A stretch of 64,000 bases of DNA from positions 558,001 to 622,000 of the forward strand of contig NZ_LS974202.1 in NCBI RefSeq assembly GCF_900157305.1, in the 5' to 3' direction. Shown here piece by piece: positions 8,795 to 18,030 of this stretch; within the stretch, counting starts at the first letter, position 1; every line of letters begins with the position of its first letter. Made by a program: the position numbers and the translations under genes. The notes beneath the pieces were generated by a model. It was not told where the DNA came from, did no database searches, and saw nothing but the letters and a program-made list of their open reading frames with translations. Origin of the DNA: Mesotoga infera (lineage in GTDB: Bacteria; Thermotogota; Thermotogae; Petrotogales; Kosmotogaceae).

Positions 8795-9781
8795 TCAGGC
8801 CCCCTTTCTTCCCATTCTTATCCTCGGATCGACCAGTACATAGAGCAGATCGGCAATGAGGTTAGAGATCAGAGTTATTATAGCCAGGAACATGAGGCAG
8901 CTTATAGCCAGATTGTAGTCGCTGGATATGACGGCCTGGTACATGAGGCGACCCATACCCGGCCAGGAGAAAACCGTTTCGATTATCAGCGCTCCCCCGA
9001 AGAAATAGGGGATATCGAGCGCAATGATCGTTATGATAGGTATCATAGCGTTCTTCAAAGCATGTTTTATTATTACTTTCCTGTCGGGAACTCCCTTGGC
9101 GTAGGCCGTCCTGACGTAGTCCTGATCCAGCACTTCAAGCAGGGAGGTCCTTATGTACCTGACCCAGGAGGCCACCTGAACCAACCCCAGAACGGCCGCC
9201 GGTAAAATTAGATACCTCAATCTGTCCGCGAAAACATTCCAAAAACCCGTGACACCATAAGTTGCCATCCCCGAAACGGGCAACCACTTCAGGTTGACAC
9301 TGAAGATAATTATCGCGATCAGGGCGAACCAGAAGCTCGGCAGCGAAATCCCGATGAAGGCGAAAACCGTGGTAGTGTAGTCGAAGAACGAGTATTTCTT
9401 CACTGCCGACAGTATGCCAATCGGCAATGCAACGGCCAGACCGATCAGCCAGGCCGTGATCGTGAGTATCAGGGTGTTGGGAAGCCTGGAAGCGATCAGG
9501 TCTATCACAGGTGTCTTGTACATACTGGAATATCCTAGATCCCCCGTAATTACGCTCTTCAGCCAGGTGAAATACTTGAGCGGTAGCGGGTCGTCTAGCC
9601 GGTAGTACTCCCTGAGCTCTTTCATCCTTTGGGGATCGTTCGCCATCGCTCTAGGATTCTGCATACGCATCTGAAGCAGCGGATCGCCCGGCATCGAGTT
9701 CATTATTACGAAGATTATTATGGATATCGCGAAGAAGATCGGTATGAGCTCGAGGAAGCGCTTCAGGAAATATACCTTCAC
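8795..9781 (-). CDS. oppB: Peptide ABC transporter permease, OppB/DppB type
   Basis: 328 residues beginning with the OppB N-terminal helix (MKVYFLKRFLELIPIFFAISIIIFVIMNSMPGDP is the region; the MPGDP motif is typical). Six membrane helices are apparent, and the EAA loop is AKGVPDRKVIIKHALKNAMIP. It overlaps the upstream M14 peptidase by 4 bp, so translation of transporter and peptidase is coupled. Confidence 0.95.
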   Translation of the reverse strand: MKVYFLKRFLELIPIFFAISIIIFVIMNSMPGDPLLQMRMQNPRAMANDPQRMKELREYYRLDDPLPLKYFTWLKSVITGDLGYSSMYKTPVIDLIASRLPNTLILTITAWLIGLAVALPIGILSAVKKYSFFDYTTTVFAFIGISLPSFWFALIAIIIFSVNLKWLPVSGMATYGVTGFWNVFADRLRYLILPAAVLGLVQVASWVRYIRTSLLEVLDQDYVRTAYAKGVPDRKVIIKHALKNAMIPIITIIALDIPYFFGGALIIETVFSWPGMGRLMYQAVISSDYNLAISCLMFLAIITLISNLIADLLYVLVDPRIRMGRKGA

Positions 9782-11148
9782 TTATCGCTCTTCCTTTGCA
9801 GATAATCCGCCAGGTTCAGCCCTGCGAGCAACTGGACGCAGACGAGACTCTTTATTGGAATAGTCGTGTAATTCAAGTTCTCCTCGAGATACTCAATCTT
9901 CCTGTCAAAGGCTTCGTCGGCCATGTTTGATATCGCGTTCAACTTTGTCGAGCCGTCGTTGTTCTCTGCTATGAGGCGTCTCAACATACCGAGCATAAGT
10001 GATTGATAGAACTGGCTCACTATTTTGTTGTCGAAGACCTCGGCCTTTTTGGCCTTTCTTTCGAGGGAGGGATCGTTTTCTATCCAGTTCTTCTGAGCCT
10101 GCAACTGATCTGGATAGGTCTCAAGAACGTTCTTGAAGACCCGGTAGAAGGGGGAGTTTCTATCCTTTATCTCCGGTTCTAACGAGTTCATAATCTCTTT
10201 GGTGAAGTTGAAAGATTCAACGGACTTTTCGTAGTTGAACATGAGGGCCTCTTTTCTGGAGATATCAGCCTCTGACTGGTCTTCGACGCGCGGATCGTAG
10301 TAATAAGGCATTTCACAGACTAGTGAGAAGGTGTTGGCAACACTCGAGGCGTAGTCGTCCGAGCTCGTTCCGGCCTTTATCACGCTTGCAGGGTCTTTGC
10401 CCGGTCCCAGGTTCTTTTCGAGGTAATCGTAGTCCTGTGCCATTCCGAAGAGCTTGAATATGGCGGGAGCCAGTTCCTTCAAATACGGCGCTTCAGGTTC
10501 TCCGAGGTTCAGAGGGAGACCGAAGAGGCCGGGCAACTTGCTGAAGGTCTCGTAAAGCTCGGGAACATCGTCGCTTATATAATAATAGACGCCTCCGAAG
10601 CCGGAATTGTGGAGAGAGTACATGAACTGGGGTTTCTTATCCTCCATCAATCTCATTAGCACTTCGGTCTCCGGGAGCGGAGAGTGAAAGTGAAGAGTCT
10701 TGTAGTCGATCGGGAAGGTCCATTCGACCTGTTCGTGGCCCGGCGGTCGGTAGAAGTTGGCCGCGTATTTTCTTATGGAAGAGGAGTCATTGAACCAGCC
10801 TTCGTTCAACTTGGTGCCATCGACATCTATCACTTTTATCATATGCCAGGTGTAGTCGAACTCGCTCAACAGCGAGTCGTCGCTGGCAAGTCTCTCGCTC
10901 AGGTAGTCGAGCATCATCGCGCCTATCGGTTCATTAGGGTGGGGACAACCGAAAAGGAGTGCGTTTTTGGGACCTTTGCCTATCTCGAGAACGTATATAG
11001 GATGACCGGCCCTGGATTTACCCGCTTCGTAAACCTTCACTCTATCTGGGTATTTCTCAGCCAGAGCCAGAGACCTTCTGTCCATCTCTTCGACGGTGAA
11101 AAATCTCTTGTAGTCTGGAACTGTTTCTATGAGTTCAGTGAATTTCAT
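9778..11148 (-). CDS. M14-family zinc carboxypeptidase, cytoplasmic, in the peptide-uptake operon
   Basis: 456 residues without a signal peptide. The M14 zinc site is visible: HPNE with His70 and Glu73 (FGCPHPNEPIGAM), third ligand His180 (YSLHNSGFGG), and the general base Glu279 (VCEMPYYYD). A C-terminal helical part of about 150 residues follows. It lies between the binding protein and oppB and overlaps oppB by 4 bp, so it most likely trims peptides as they enter the cytoplasm. Because it has no export signal it is not a surface protease. The substrate preference cannot be read from the sequence. Confidence 0.85.
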   Translation of the reverse strand: MKFTELIETVPDYKRFFTVEEMDRRSLALAEKYPDRVKVYEAGKSRAGHPIYVLEIGKGPKNALLFGCPHPNEPIGAMMLDYLSERLASDDSLLSEFDYTWHMIKVIDVDGTKLNEGWFNDSSSIRKYAANFYRPPGHEQVEWTFPIDYKTLHFHSPLPETEVLMRLMEDKKPQFMYSLHNSGFGGVYYYISDDVPELYETFSKLPGLFGLPLNLGEPEAPYLKELAPAIFKLFGMAQDYDYLEKNLGPGKDPASVIKAGTSSDDYASSVANTFSLVCEMPYYYDPRVEDQSEADISRKEALMFNYEKSVESFNFTKEIMNSLEPEIKDRNSPFYRVFKNVLETYPDQLQAQKNWIENDPSLERKAKKAEVFDNKIVSQFYQSLMLGMLRRLIAENNDGSTKLNAISNMADEAFDRKIEYLEENLNYTTIPIKSLVCVQLLAGLNLADYLQRKSDK

Positions 11149-11172
11149 GTCAAACCTCCGGAATTATGATAG

Positions 11173-11200
11173 GGCGGGGACGGAATCGCCCGTCCCCGCC
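11173..11200 (-). promoter_or_regulatory. Very stable intercistronic hairpin between binding-protein gene and M14/opp genes
   Basis: Perfect 11-bp GC-rich arms (11173-11183 and 11190-11200) with a 6-nt loop lie 10 nt after the binding-protein stop on the minus strand and 24 nt before the M14 ATG. No U-run follows, so it is more likely an mRNA-stabilising or partial-attenuation element that allows high binding-protein and low transporter expression. Confidence 0.7.
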
Positions 11201-11209
11201 GAAAGAAAA

Positions 11210-13294
11210 TTACTTCTGTATGTACCAGTTCTGGATTATCCAACCCAATCCATTGTCGTAACCGGAATCGAAGCTCTTTATGTACTTCTTCGCAAAGTGC
11301 GGAGTTGGTGCAACGACCAGCGGGAGTACCGGCAGCTCTTCGGTCCAGAGTGCGAAGTGCTTTTCGTAAAGAGCGACTTTCTTGGCCGGATCAAGCTCTC
11401 TGGCAGCTGCATAGATGATTTCGTCGTTCTCGGCGTTGGACCAGCCAGTGTAATTCGTACCACCCCAGTAGTTGGCGTCGGACGGTATCAGATCTGTGGT
11501 CCAGTAATTGGAAGCATCATCGCTGACTCCATAGCCCCAGCCTGAGAGGAGCGCATCGAAATTTCCGTAAGGCATTATTTCAGTCCAGACTACCAGAGAG
11601 GGTTTGAGATCGACCTTGACGGATATGCCGACCTGCTTGAGCATGCTCTGAATCATCTGTGCCATCATCTGATACTGCGTGCTGCCAGCCGGACCAACGA
11701 TGGAGAATTCGAAAACAACCCCGTCCTTCTCGAGGATGCCTTTGTTGTTCAGTTTCCAGCCAGCCTCGGCCAGTAATTCCTTCGCTTTGGCGGGGTTGTA
11801 TTCGTAGTGCTTTACAAGTGGACTCTTGAGGGCATCTCTCATCTGGTGGAGATCGGTGATCCATGTATCCACGACTTCGGCCAGGCCCGAGTAAACGACG
11901 TTGCTTATCTGCTGTCTGTCTATCGCGTAGAGAACTGCCTGTCTGACTCTCTTGTCACCGAAGAATTTGTTGGGTTTCGAAGTGTCGTTCGGGTCTCTTA
12001 GGTTGAGGTTCAGATTGTCGTAGGCGATGTTCGGAGTGAAGAAAACATTGAACACGTTCGAAAGCTGGTTCTTAAGCTGTATTGACTGCTTGAGGTCTAG
12101 CGTGTATCTTCCGAAATCGATTTCACCGTTCAACGTGGAAGCGAAGGTGACGTCACTGTCGGGAATTATCTTCATCACTATTTGGTCTATATTCGGTCTG
12201 CCCATGTAGTAATCGTTGAAAGCTTCGAGAATGACGTACTGGCCTTCGACATATTCTTTTAACATGTATGGACCGGTCATAACTGGATTTTTGGTGGCCT
12301 TCTCAACGAAACTGTCCCAAAGACCGCTGGCCTTGGCCTGTTCAAAATCCTTCCTGTAAATGTGTTCGGGGATCTGGAACCAGCCGAAGTAATAGGCGTA
12401 AACCGAGGACCCCAACTCTGCATTGCTAAGAGGCTCTGGAAGAGTTATAGAAAAGGTGAGATCGTCGATTATCGTGACCTCGGAAACGGAATTTTCAAAG
12501 TAGTTGGCGGTCACCGGAGCTCCACTGGTCATTACTTCCCACTGGAATTTGGCGTCTCTGGCCGTTACAGGTGTACCGTCGTGCCACTTCATACCCTTTC
12601 GAAGTTCGTAAGTAATGGTCAGCGAACCGTCTTCGTTCATCTTCATGAGACCGTTTTCGAGGCTTGGCATTCTCTTTATCATTCTCGGGAAATAGAAGCC
12701 GTTGTTGTCCGTTCCCGTGTACCCGTCTCCGATGATGTTACAGATCGTCCATGTAAGACCTGAAGAGGTGAAGAGTGTGTTGAAACCAGGCGCGTCGGCG
12801 GCGACAGCAGTTGTGGCAATTCCACCCTTTACTGGAGGATTCATCGCCATGTAGATGGAAACGGCAGCTTCTTTCTTAGTGATAGGAGAAGTGGGCTCTA
12901 TTACGTGGCCGTACCTGAAATCGAGGAGCTGTCTGTTGCTCCTGTAGGCTACCGTCAATGCACCCCATGCTTCTTTGGGGGCTTCCCATTCGTCGATAGC
13001 GGTTGTGCAGATCTCTTCAACGGCGTTCGCTTCTGCTTCCAGTCCAAGAACCTTGACCAAGGCAACAGCGAAATCGGCTCTCGTGACTTCTCCCGTTCCA
13101 GTTATAAGCTGCCCCTTACCGGGGAAGGCCTTTTCTACGGCGGTCTTGAACTCTCCGAAGGTCAGTGGAGAATCATCCACTGCGGTGATTATACCCTTTC
13201 CCTCTATTACGGGAATAGCCTCTTCGGAAGAGATCTGGGCAAAAGTCATGATTGCAAAGAGCAGCAGAAACGAGAAAATTAGGAGCTTTTTCAT
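11210..13294 (-). CDS. Peptide-binding lipid-free SBP (family 5) with N-terminal SLH region
   Basis: The start is ATG 13294 with GGAGGTG 8 nt upstream; a longer frame from 13336 has no such site. 694 residues: signal peptide MKKLLIFSFLLLFAIMTFAQ, then about 130 residues with S-layer-homology-like repeats (GKGIITAVDDSPLTFGEFKTAV region; GEVTRADFAVALVKVLGL; SPITKKEAAVSIYMAM), then the SBP_bac_5 domain from about residue 170 (LTITYELRKGMKWHDGTPV, a family-5 hallmark). It captures peptides (or oligosaccharides, as some family-5 proteins do) for OppBCDF. There is no lipobox, so the SLH region would be the cell-surface anchor. First gene of the operon. Confidence 0.9.
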   Translation of the reverse strand: MKKLLIFSFLLLFAIMTFAQISSEEAIPVIEGKGIITAVDDSPLTFGEFKTAVEKAFPGKGQLITGTGEVTRADFAVALVKVLGLEAEANAVEEICTTAIDEWEAPKEAWGALTVAYRSNRQLLDFRYGHVIEPTSPITKKEAAVSIYMAMNPPVKGGIATTAVAADAPGFNTLFTSSGLTWTICNIIGDGYTGTDNNGFYFPRMIKRMPSLENGLMKMNEDGSLTITYELRKGMKWHDGTPVTARDAKFQWEVMTSGAPVTANYFENSVSEVTIIDDLTFSITLPEPLSNAELGSSVYAYYFGWFQIPEHIYRKDFEQAKASGLWDSFVEKATKNPVMTGPYMLKEYVEGQYVILEAFNDYYMGRPNIDQIVMKIIPDSDVTFASTLNGEIDFGRYTLDLKQSIQLKNQLSNVFNVFFTPNIAYDNLNLNLRDPNDTSKPNKFFGDKRVRQAVLYAIDRQQISNVVYSGLAEVVDTWITDLHQMRDALKSPLVKHYEYNPAKAKELLAEAGWKLNNKGILEKDGVVFEFSIVGPAGSTQYQMMAQMIQSMLKQVGISVKVDLKPSLVVWTEIMPYGNFDALLSGWGYGVSDDASNYWTTDLIPSDANYWGGTNYTGWSNAENDEIIYAAARELDPAKKVALYEKHFALWTEELPVLPLVVAPTPHFAKKYIKSFDSGYDNGLGWIIQNWYIQK

Positions 13295-13343
13295 TTTGAA
13301 ACACCTCCAAGAAAGATGATGTGGTACCGCAATCATAGAAACT

Positions 13344-13352
13344 ATTATATAT
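13344..13352 (-). promoter_or_regulatory. Candidate promoter -10 of the peptide-uptake operon
   Basis: On the minus strand TATAAT occupies 13349-13344, inside TGATATATAAT, which could also be read as an extended -10 (TGnTATATA). It lies about 50 nt before the ATG at 13294. No good -35 box is seen at 17 nt. Confidence 0.45.
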
Positions 13353-13416
13353 CAGAACGGCTTCAGCTCGGGAAGATAAAGGCAATCGATAAGTACATTT
13401 AACCTAACTACCCCGA

Positions 13417-14268
13417 TCACAAAAATGAGAAGAAAATCTTTTCATAAGCTTCTTGAACTTTCAAAGTAATTGTACCTGGCGCATCGAAATGAACGTCGTC
13501 TATGGAATGCACGGGCATGACACGTGAGACGGTGCTGACCAGAAAGACTTCGTCTGCGGTGAGAAACTCCTCCAACCCAACCCTTCTTTCGTGCAGTTCA
13601 TAGCCGAGCCCGTGAATTATCTTTGTGACTTTTTCCCGGGTTATTCCCGGCAGTATATTGTCTATCTCCGGCGTATGTAGGACTCCGTCCTTCACCATGA
13701 AATAGTTGGAGCTTCCGCCTTCGGTAACGTACCTGTAGTTGCGCTCTTCTCTATACATGAGGGCTTCATACCCTCCGTTCGAGTAGGCATAGTTCTTGGC
13801 CAGGACGTTCGGAAGAAGGTTTATCGTCTTGTGCTCGCAGAGCTTATGTCTCAAATCCGGGTAGGTCAGCAGCTTAACTCCCTTCTTCCAGTTTTCCCTA
13901 TCTATGTGCCTCAGGGGGAGTGCCAACATAAAGAAAGTGGAAGGTGTTCTCTTGGGGGGATATCTATGATCTCTGTGAAGGTCGGTCCCACGTGTAAGTT
14001 CCAGGTACAGCTCTCCGTCTTCAATTCCGTTCTTCTTTATAAGCTCGTGAGCGGCGTTTTTGATGTATTCGCTGCAATAAGGGAGATCAATATCGAAGTG
14101 AATGGCGCTCTTTTGCATTCTCGAAAAGTGATCTTCGAAAAAGAGAATCTTGCTTTCAATGGTTCTTATCACCTCGAAAAGGCCGTCGGCGAAGGTCAAA
14201 CCCCTGTTCTCTAGCTTGATATGTCTGTCCTTTTCTTCGACGAACTCCCCATCCAGAAATGCCCACAT
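13417..14268 (-). CDS. Class IV aminotransferase, D-amino-acid transaminase-like
   Basis: 283 residues of the PLP fold-type IV family. FADGLFEVIRT near the N-terminus, the PLP-lysine segment CEHKTINLLPNVLAK, and VTEGGSSNYF match D-alanine transaminases (Dat) better than branched-chain enzymes; the late motif is DEVFLVSTVSRVMPV. It would interconvert D-alanine/2-oxoglutarate with pyruvate/D-glutamate for peptidoglycan. ADC lyase (PabC) is the main alternative, but no pabA/B is near. ATG start with GGAGG 7 nt upstream. It is probably transcribed separately from the opp operon. Confidence 0.8.
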   Translation of the reverse strand: MWAFLDGEFVEEKDRHIKLENRGLTFADGLFEVIRTIESKILFFEDHFSRMQKSAIHFDIDLPYCSEYIKNAAHELIKKNGIEDGELYLELTRGTDLHRDHRYPPKRTPSTFFMLALPLRHIDRENWKKGVKLLTYPDLRHKLCEHKTINLLPNVLAKNYAYSNGGYEALMYREERNYRYVTEGGSSNYFMVKDGVLHTPEIDNILPGITREKVTKIIHGLGYELHERRVGLEEFLTADEVFLVSTVSRVMPVHSIDDVHFDAPGTITLKVQEAYEKIFFSFL

Positions 14269-14411
14269 AATATAACCTCCAAAAGTGAAATCAGTTTCTC
14301 CCTAAGGTTATTATGCAATAGGAAGCTGTCTTTTGGAACGGAAGGGTTGAAAACAATGTTAGAATATACTCGAAACGGGCAGGCCAGATCAAACTAACCC
14401 CTCGTCTGTAG

Positions 14412-14651
14412 TTTTTTTCCGGTGAACAACACTGGCACGGGGTACTCCGGAAATTCTTCGAGGTTTCTAAAAAGTCAATCCATGGTGCCCAGGTTCTGCC
14501 CGAGGGTATTCTATCGTAGTGGCTGAACGAATGGATGATCGATCGGGTAGGAGTCGGAAGGGAAGTGGAAACAGCCGGGTTCGATTTCAAAGAAGCGAAC
14601 ATCCACAGGACGGCCGGAAATCTTTTCGGCAGGAGGGTGAGGGTATTATGA
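14412..14651 (+). pseudogene. Remnant ORF with an in-frame amber, coupled to the HEXXH peptidase gene
   Basis: In one + frame, 14412-14651 reads like protein (EQHWHGVLRKFF..., then after TAG, WLNEWMIDRVGVGREVE...GFDFKEANIHR). It is broken only by a TAG at about 14517-14519 and preceded by a stop at 14409. Its terminal TGA overlaps the ATG of the next gene (ATGA at 14648-14651), the usual geometry of coupled operon genes. I do not recognise the family. It could be chance, but the coupling and the amino-acid pattern suggest a decayed or truncated gene. The region 14269-14411 shows nothing else. Confidence 0.35.
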
Positions 14652-17095
14652 AAAAGCTTTTTATTTTACTTCTATTTATATTGCCCGTTCTTGTTTTGGC
14701 CAGGAACGTATTGGTTTTTCCAAACGCCGACATTTACTATCCCGAGGGCTATGAAGACCTCGCGGTCTATATAGGCAACACTTTCGAATCTATAAGGCAG
14801 GAAGCCATAGACCTAATCGGGAACGATCCCGGGAGAATCAACATCGTGCTCCTTGAAAAAGGAACCGATACAAACGGGATAGCCTTTCCGTTCAACCATA
14901 AGACGATCCATATATATCTCTGGCCATCGGATGCCGCGTTGTCAACCAGGATGAACGTCTCCAACCCTTACAGGCAGTTACTGATCCACGAATTCACGCA
15001 CATCATCCATCTGACCTATACCACGGGCTTACCGGCCTTTATCTCTAGAGTCCTTCTGGGAACGGAGCTACTGTCGCCCCAGAATCTTTCGCCCTTTATA
15101 GAAGGCGTGACAGTCTTCGCAGAGTCTACCAATTATCTTTCAGAGGGAAGATTGAACAACCCTCTTTGGGGAAAGGAACTGGCCTATCAGAATTACGCGG
15201 CCGGCGTATTTCCAGAACTGGCCTATGTTCTCGCCACTTCAAGGGAGGATTACAGGGGTGGCGCGCTTTACTACAACTACATGGCGGCCTTTTACGATTA
15301 TCTCGTTCGGCGCTTCGGAATAGACGCAGTCAAGAATTTTCATCGTGAGATATCGGGCAAGTTGCTGCCCGTGATCGGTACGATCACCTCGGCTAAAAAC
15401 GCTTTCGGTGCCACCCTTGACGATCTGTATAATGACTGGGAGAAAGAAGTGGCTTTGAGATCCACCACCTACGCAACTCTGACAGAAATCAAAATCATCG
15501 AGAACGGACAGATCATAGACATGGCCGGTACGGGAGACGGCGTAGTCTTCTCTTATGTACGCAACGGAGAGGCCAGTGCATGGGTAGGCGCCTACGATCG
15601 CGGTCTTGGCGAGATAAACGACGATGGTTTCGATACAAGGCTCTCCGATTTCGGTGCCATTTCAATCAAATGGAAAGACGGGAGCACATATCTTATGACT
15701 TCAGTAGCAGAGAGAGGCCGCGTTTCACGTGAGATATGGCAGCAGCGCTCGGCGGTCAACGTCAGACTCCTCGATAAAGGCGAGATATCGGCTTTCGATG
15801 TCTTCAACGGAAAGCTTGTGACGGCCGTTTACAACAAAAAAGAAGGCATATCGACAATCTACTTCGATAAGATGGAGGTTCTAAGACTCCCCTGGCTGGT
15901 CAGGGATATGATCATCATGGAGGATGGCAGTTACGTCATGCTCCTCTCCAGAAACGGTATCAACGGAGCGATAGGCTTTTTTGGTGATGGAGAGTTCAAG
16001 ATAATTCTCGACGATCCTTACATGAAGGGCCGGGGAATCGATGTCCGGAACGGACTGGTAGTTTATACGGCCGCTTACGAAGCGGAGTATATGGACGCCT
16101 TCGCGGTGGATCTTTCCACCGGGGAGATTTGCAGACTCACCGAGGGAGCCAACCTGGAGAAGGCCGTTCTATCTGAGGACTATATATACGGTTACGGACA
16201 ATCACGCCTGGCGAAGGGTATGTCCATTTACCGGTTCGACTACTCGATCGTTCCTTATGAAGTTAAAGAGGTGGAGAGCGACAGTTTCGATCCGGCCGAA
16301 TCGGAGTACGAAATGGGAGATTACCTTAAGAAGTCCTTCCTTCACTTCGTGAACCCTGTACTTCGGACTCCCCTGGTCGAGTACGATGGTAAGGACTTTT
16401 CACTGGGCTTTTTGTTCTTGAATATGTCGCTTGACGGAGAACACTCGCTCACCGTGAATCCCTCGTTCAATTTCGGAACGTTAAAGCCTTCCCTTACTGT
16501 TCAGTACAATGGAAGAATAATAGGTGGTATAGATCTCGCTCTTGATCTCAATCTGGGCAAGACCGACCTTCCTTTGGGGAGTGCCGCGATATCTACCGAG
16601 TTGTTCCAGATGCCGATCAACCCTTCTACGAGGTTCCGTTCTTCGGTAACTCTACAGATAGATACTTCTGGTGACCTGTCCATGAAAGTGCCGCTCTCTC
16701 TGGGAGGAAACATCTTCAAACTGACACTCAATCCTGGATTTAAGTTAACGGCAGGGAAGATAGGATTGATTCTATCACTCGATGCGCTGTTCGTTCCGAC
16801 ACTGGAAACGCTGGTGGAGATTGGGATGGGCTTCGACGAGGAATTATACTGGTATGCGGGAGGGGCGCAGGTGCTCTTCAGGATAGACCGGGGTTGGAGT
16901 CCCCTTCTCTTCTTCAAGGAGGTCGGGTTGGGTGCAAAAGTCCTCGGCAAGAACCTGATCTTCGATGGCGCACTGGCTTACCTCTTTATGAACATCGGTA
17001 CTACAATTGGACTTGGCGATTTGTATCCCAAAATCGGCCTCAGCTATTTCGACGGCAAATTCGGTTTCTACTTCAGTATAGATGGCACTCCCTGA
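14648..17095 (+). CDS. Secreted HEXXH zinc peptidase (peptidase MA-like) with beta-rich C-terminus
   Basis: Start ATG 14648 (AGGAGG 11 nt upstream) gives the signal peptide MKKLFILLLFILPVLVLA; an upstream in-frame ATG at 14531 would bury it. 815 residues. The gluzincin motif HEFTH is at 114-118 (LLIHEFTHIIHL) with a likely third ligand in FIEGVTVFAES. The middle (about 310-590) has beta-propeller-like strands, and the last 230 residues alternate polar and hydrophobic residues and end in an aromatic-rich strand (FGFYFSIDGTP), resembling an outer-membrane beta-barrel. Probably a surface peptidase of the toga. Followed 69 bp later by the Gly-repeat protein. Confidence 0.75.
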   Translation: MKKLFILLLFILPVLVLARNVLVFPNADIYYPEGYEDLAVYIGNTFESIRQEAIDLIGNDPGRINIVLLEKGTDTNGIAFPFNHKTIHIYLWPSDAALSTRMNVSNPYRQLLIHEFTHIIHLTYTTGLPAFISRVLLGTELLSPQNLSPFIEGVTVFAESTNYLSEGRLNNPLWGKELAYQNYAAGVFPELAYVLATSREDYRGGALYYNYMAAFYDYLVRRFGIDAVKNFHREISGKLLPVIGTITSAKNAFGATLDDLYNDWEKEVALRSTTYATLTEIKIIENGQIIDMAGTGDGVVFSYVRNGEASAWVGAYDRGLGEINDDGFDTRLSDFGAISIKWKDGSTYLMTSVAERGRVSREIWQQRSAVNVRLLDKGEISAFDVFNGKLVTAVYNKKEGISTIYFDKMEVLRLPWLVRDMIIMEDGSYVMLLSRNGINGAIGFFGDGEFKIILDDPYMKGRGIDVRNGLVVYTAAYEAEYMDAFAVDLSTGEICRLTEGANLEKAVLSEDYIYGYGQSRLAKGMSIYRFDYSIVPYEVKEVESDSFDPAESEYEMGDYLKKSFLHFVNPVLRTPLVEYDGKDFSLGFLFLNMSLDGEHSLTVNPSFNFGTLKPSLTVQYNGRIIGGIDLALDLNLGKTDLPLGSAAISTELFQMPINPSTRFRSSVTLQIDTSGDLSMKVPLSLGGNIFKLTLNPGFKLTAGKIGLILSLDALFVPTLETLVEIGMGFDEELYWYAGGAQVLFRIDRGWSPLLFFKEVGLGAKVLGKNLIFDGALAYLFMNIGTTIGLGDLYPKIGLSYFDGKFGFYFSIDGTP

Positions 17096-17164
17096 TCGCC
17101 TATGATCTGGGATTGCAATAATTGCTGAGGAAAAATGGTATCTGTAGTCTGGAGGCGAATCGAA

Positions 17165-17941
17165 ATGATAGATGAGAAAAAGATAAAGGCGTACGGTCGT
17201 GCCGTTATGATGAGGATCCTGGCCGACAGAGAAACGAAGAAGAGAATGGAGAGAGAAGTTCTCTCAATTATCAGGGACAAAGTCTTCGATAGCGGTCGCA
17301 ACGACCCTTACGAAGTTCTAGGCGATCCATCCGTCTTTGCCAGGGAGTATCTGGACGAAATGCGGACCATCTACCCTAAGGCCAGGTATATAGGAGGAGG
17401 CGGCGGAAGAACCACAGGTCGCTCCTACGGCTACGAGTACACTTCAAAGGCAACAATCGCGGGAGTCCCTCTGGTTCATATAAACACAAGGCCGCTCGGT
17501 CTGGCTAAAGGGATAATAGCCATCGGGAGTGTCGCAGTGGGTGTTATCTCGCTCGGCGGCATTTCGCTGGGCGTAATCTCGCTGGGCGGCATTTCGCTGG
17601 CACTCTCTCTATCGCTGGGCGGGGTCTCGGCGAGCCTCTGGGTAGCCTTCGGTGGTTTGTCCGTGGCTCTTTACATGGCCATCGGTGGTCTGGCGATCGC
17701 CTACGACATAGCCATCGGCGGCGCGGCTCTGGCGAACAACTATGCGCTCGGCGGTTTCGCTTCGGCCAGAGTGGCCATAGGCGGCGAGGCAAGGGGGATG
17801 ATCGCAATCTATTATCAGAAGGGCTTTGGAGATTATCTTTTGAAACTCCCGGCTACGGCTCACCAGATAGTGGGCTTCATCACTACGAAAACCGGGGGTA
17901 TTAGCGGACTCTTTGAGTGGATTATAAGGCTTCTCTTCTGA
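17165..17941 (+). CDS. Membrane-associated protein with tandem 11-residue Gly-Gly repeats
   Basis: Start ATG 17165 follows GGAGG (17151-17155); the upstream GTG/ATG options lack one. 258 residues. The first 75 residues are charged and helical, with a pattern like N-terminal HAAS/DUF1700-type domains (YEVLGDPSVFAREYLDEM). Residues about 105-220 hold about eight copies of an 11-residue unit with the core [A/S][L/I/F]GG (SLGGISLGVI, AFGGLSVALYM, AIGGLAIAYDI, AIGGAALANNY). Glycine pairs every 10-11 residues suggest packed membrane helices or a short-rung beta structure. A 30-bp near-exact DNA duplication lies in the first repeats (about 17546-17600). Function unknown. Confidence 0.65.
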   Translation: MIDEKKIKAYGRAVMMRILADRETKKRMEREVLSIIRDKVFDSGRNDPYEVLGDPSVFAREYLDEMRTIYPKARYIGGGGGRTTGRSYGYEYTSKATIAGVPLVHINTRPLGLAKGIIAIGSVAVGVISLGGISLGVISLGGISLALSLSLGGVSASLWVAFGGLSVALYMAIGGLAIAYDIAIGGAALANNYALGGFASARVAIGGEARGMIAIYYQKGFGDYLLKLPATAHQIVGFITTKTGGISGLFEWIIRLLF

Positions 17942-18030
17942 TAGGAAGTGTTCAGAGAAAATTATCAAAGAAAAACTCCCCGTTACTCGTTTTATGGTAG
18001 TATTTCAGAGTAAGAAAATTGAATAAAGCA

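Noticed and set aside
14291-14602. A 103-residue minus-strand frame
   Set aside because: Its translation is not protein-like; the plus-strand remnant in the same place is more convincing.
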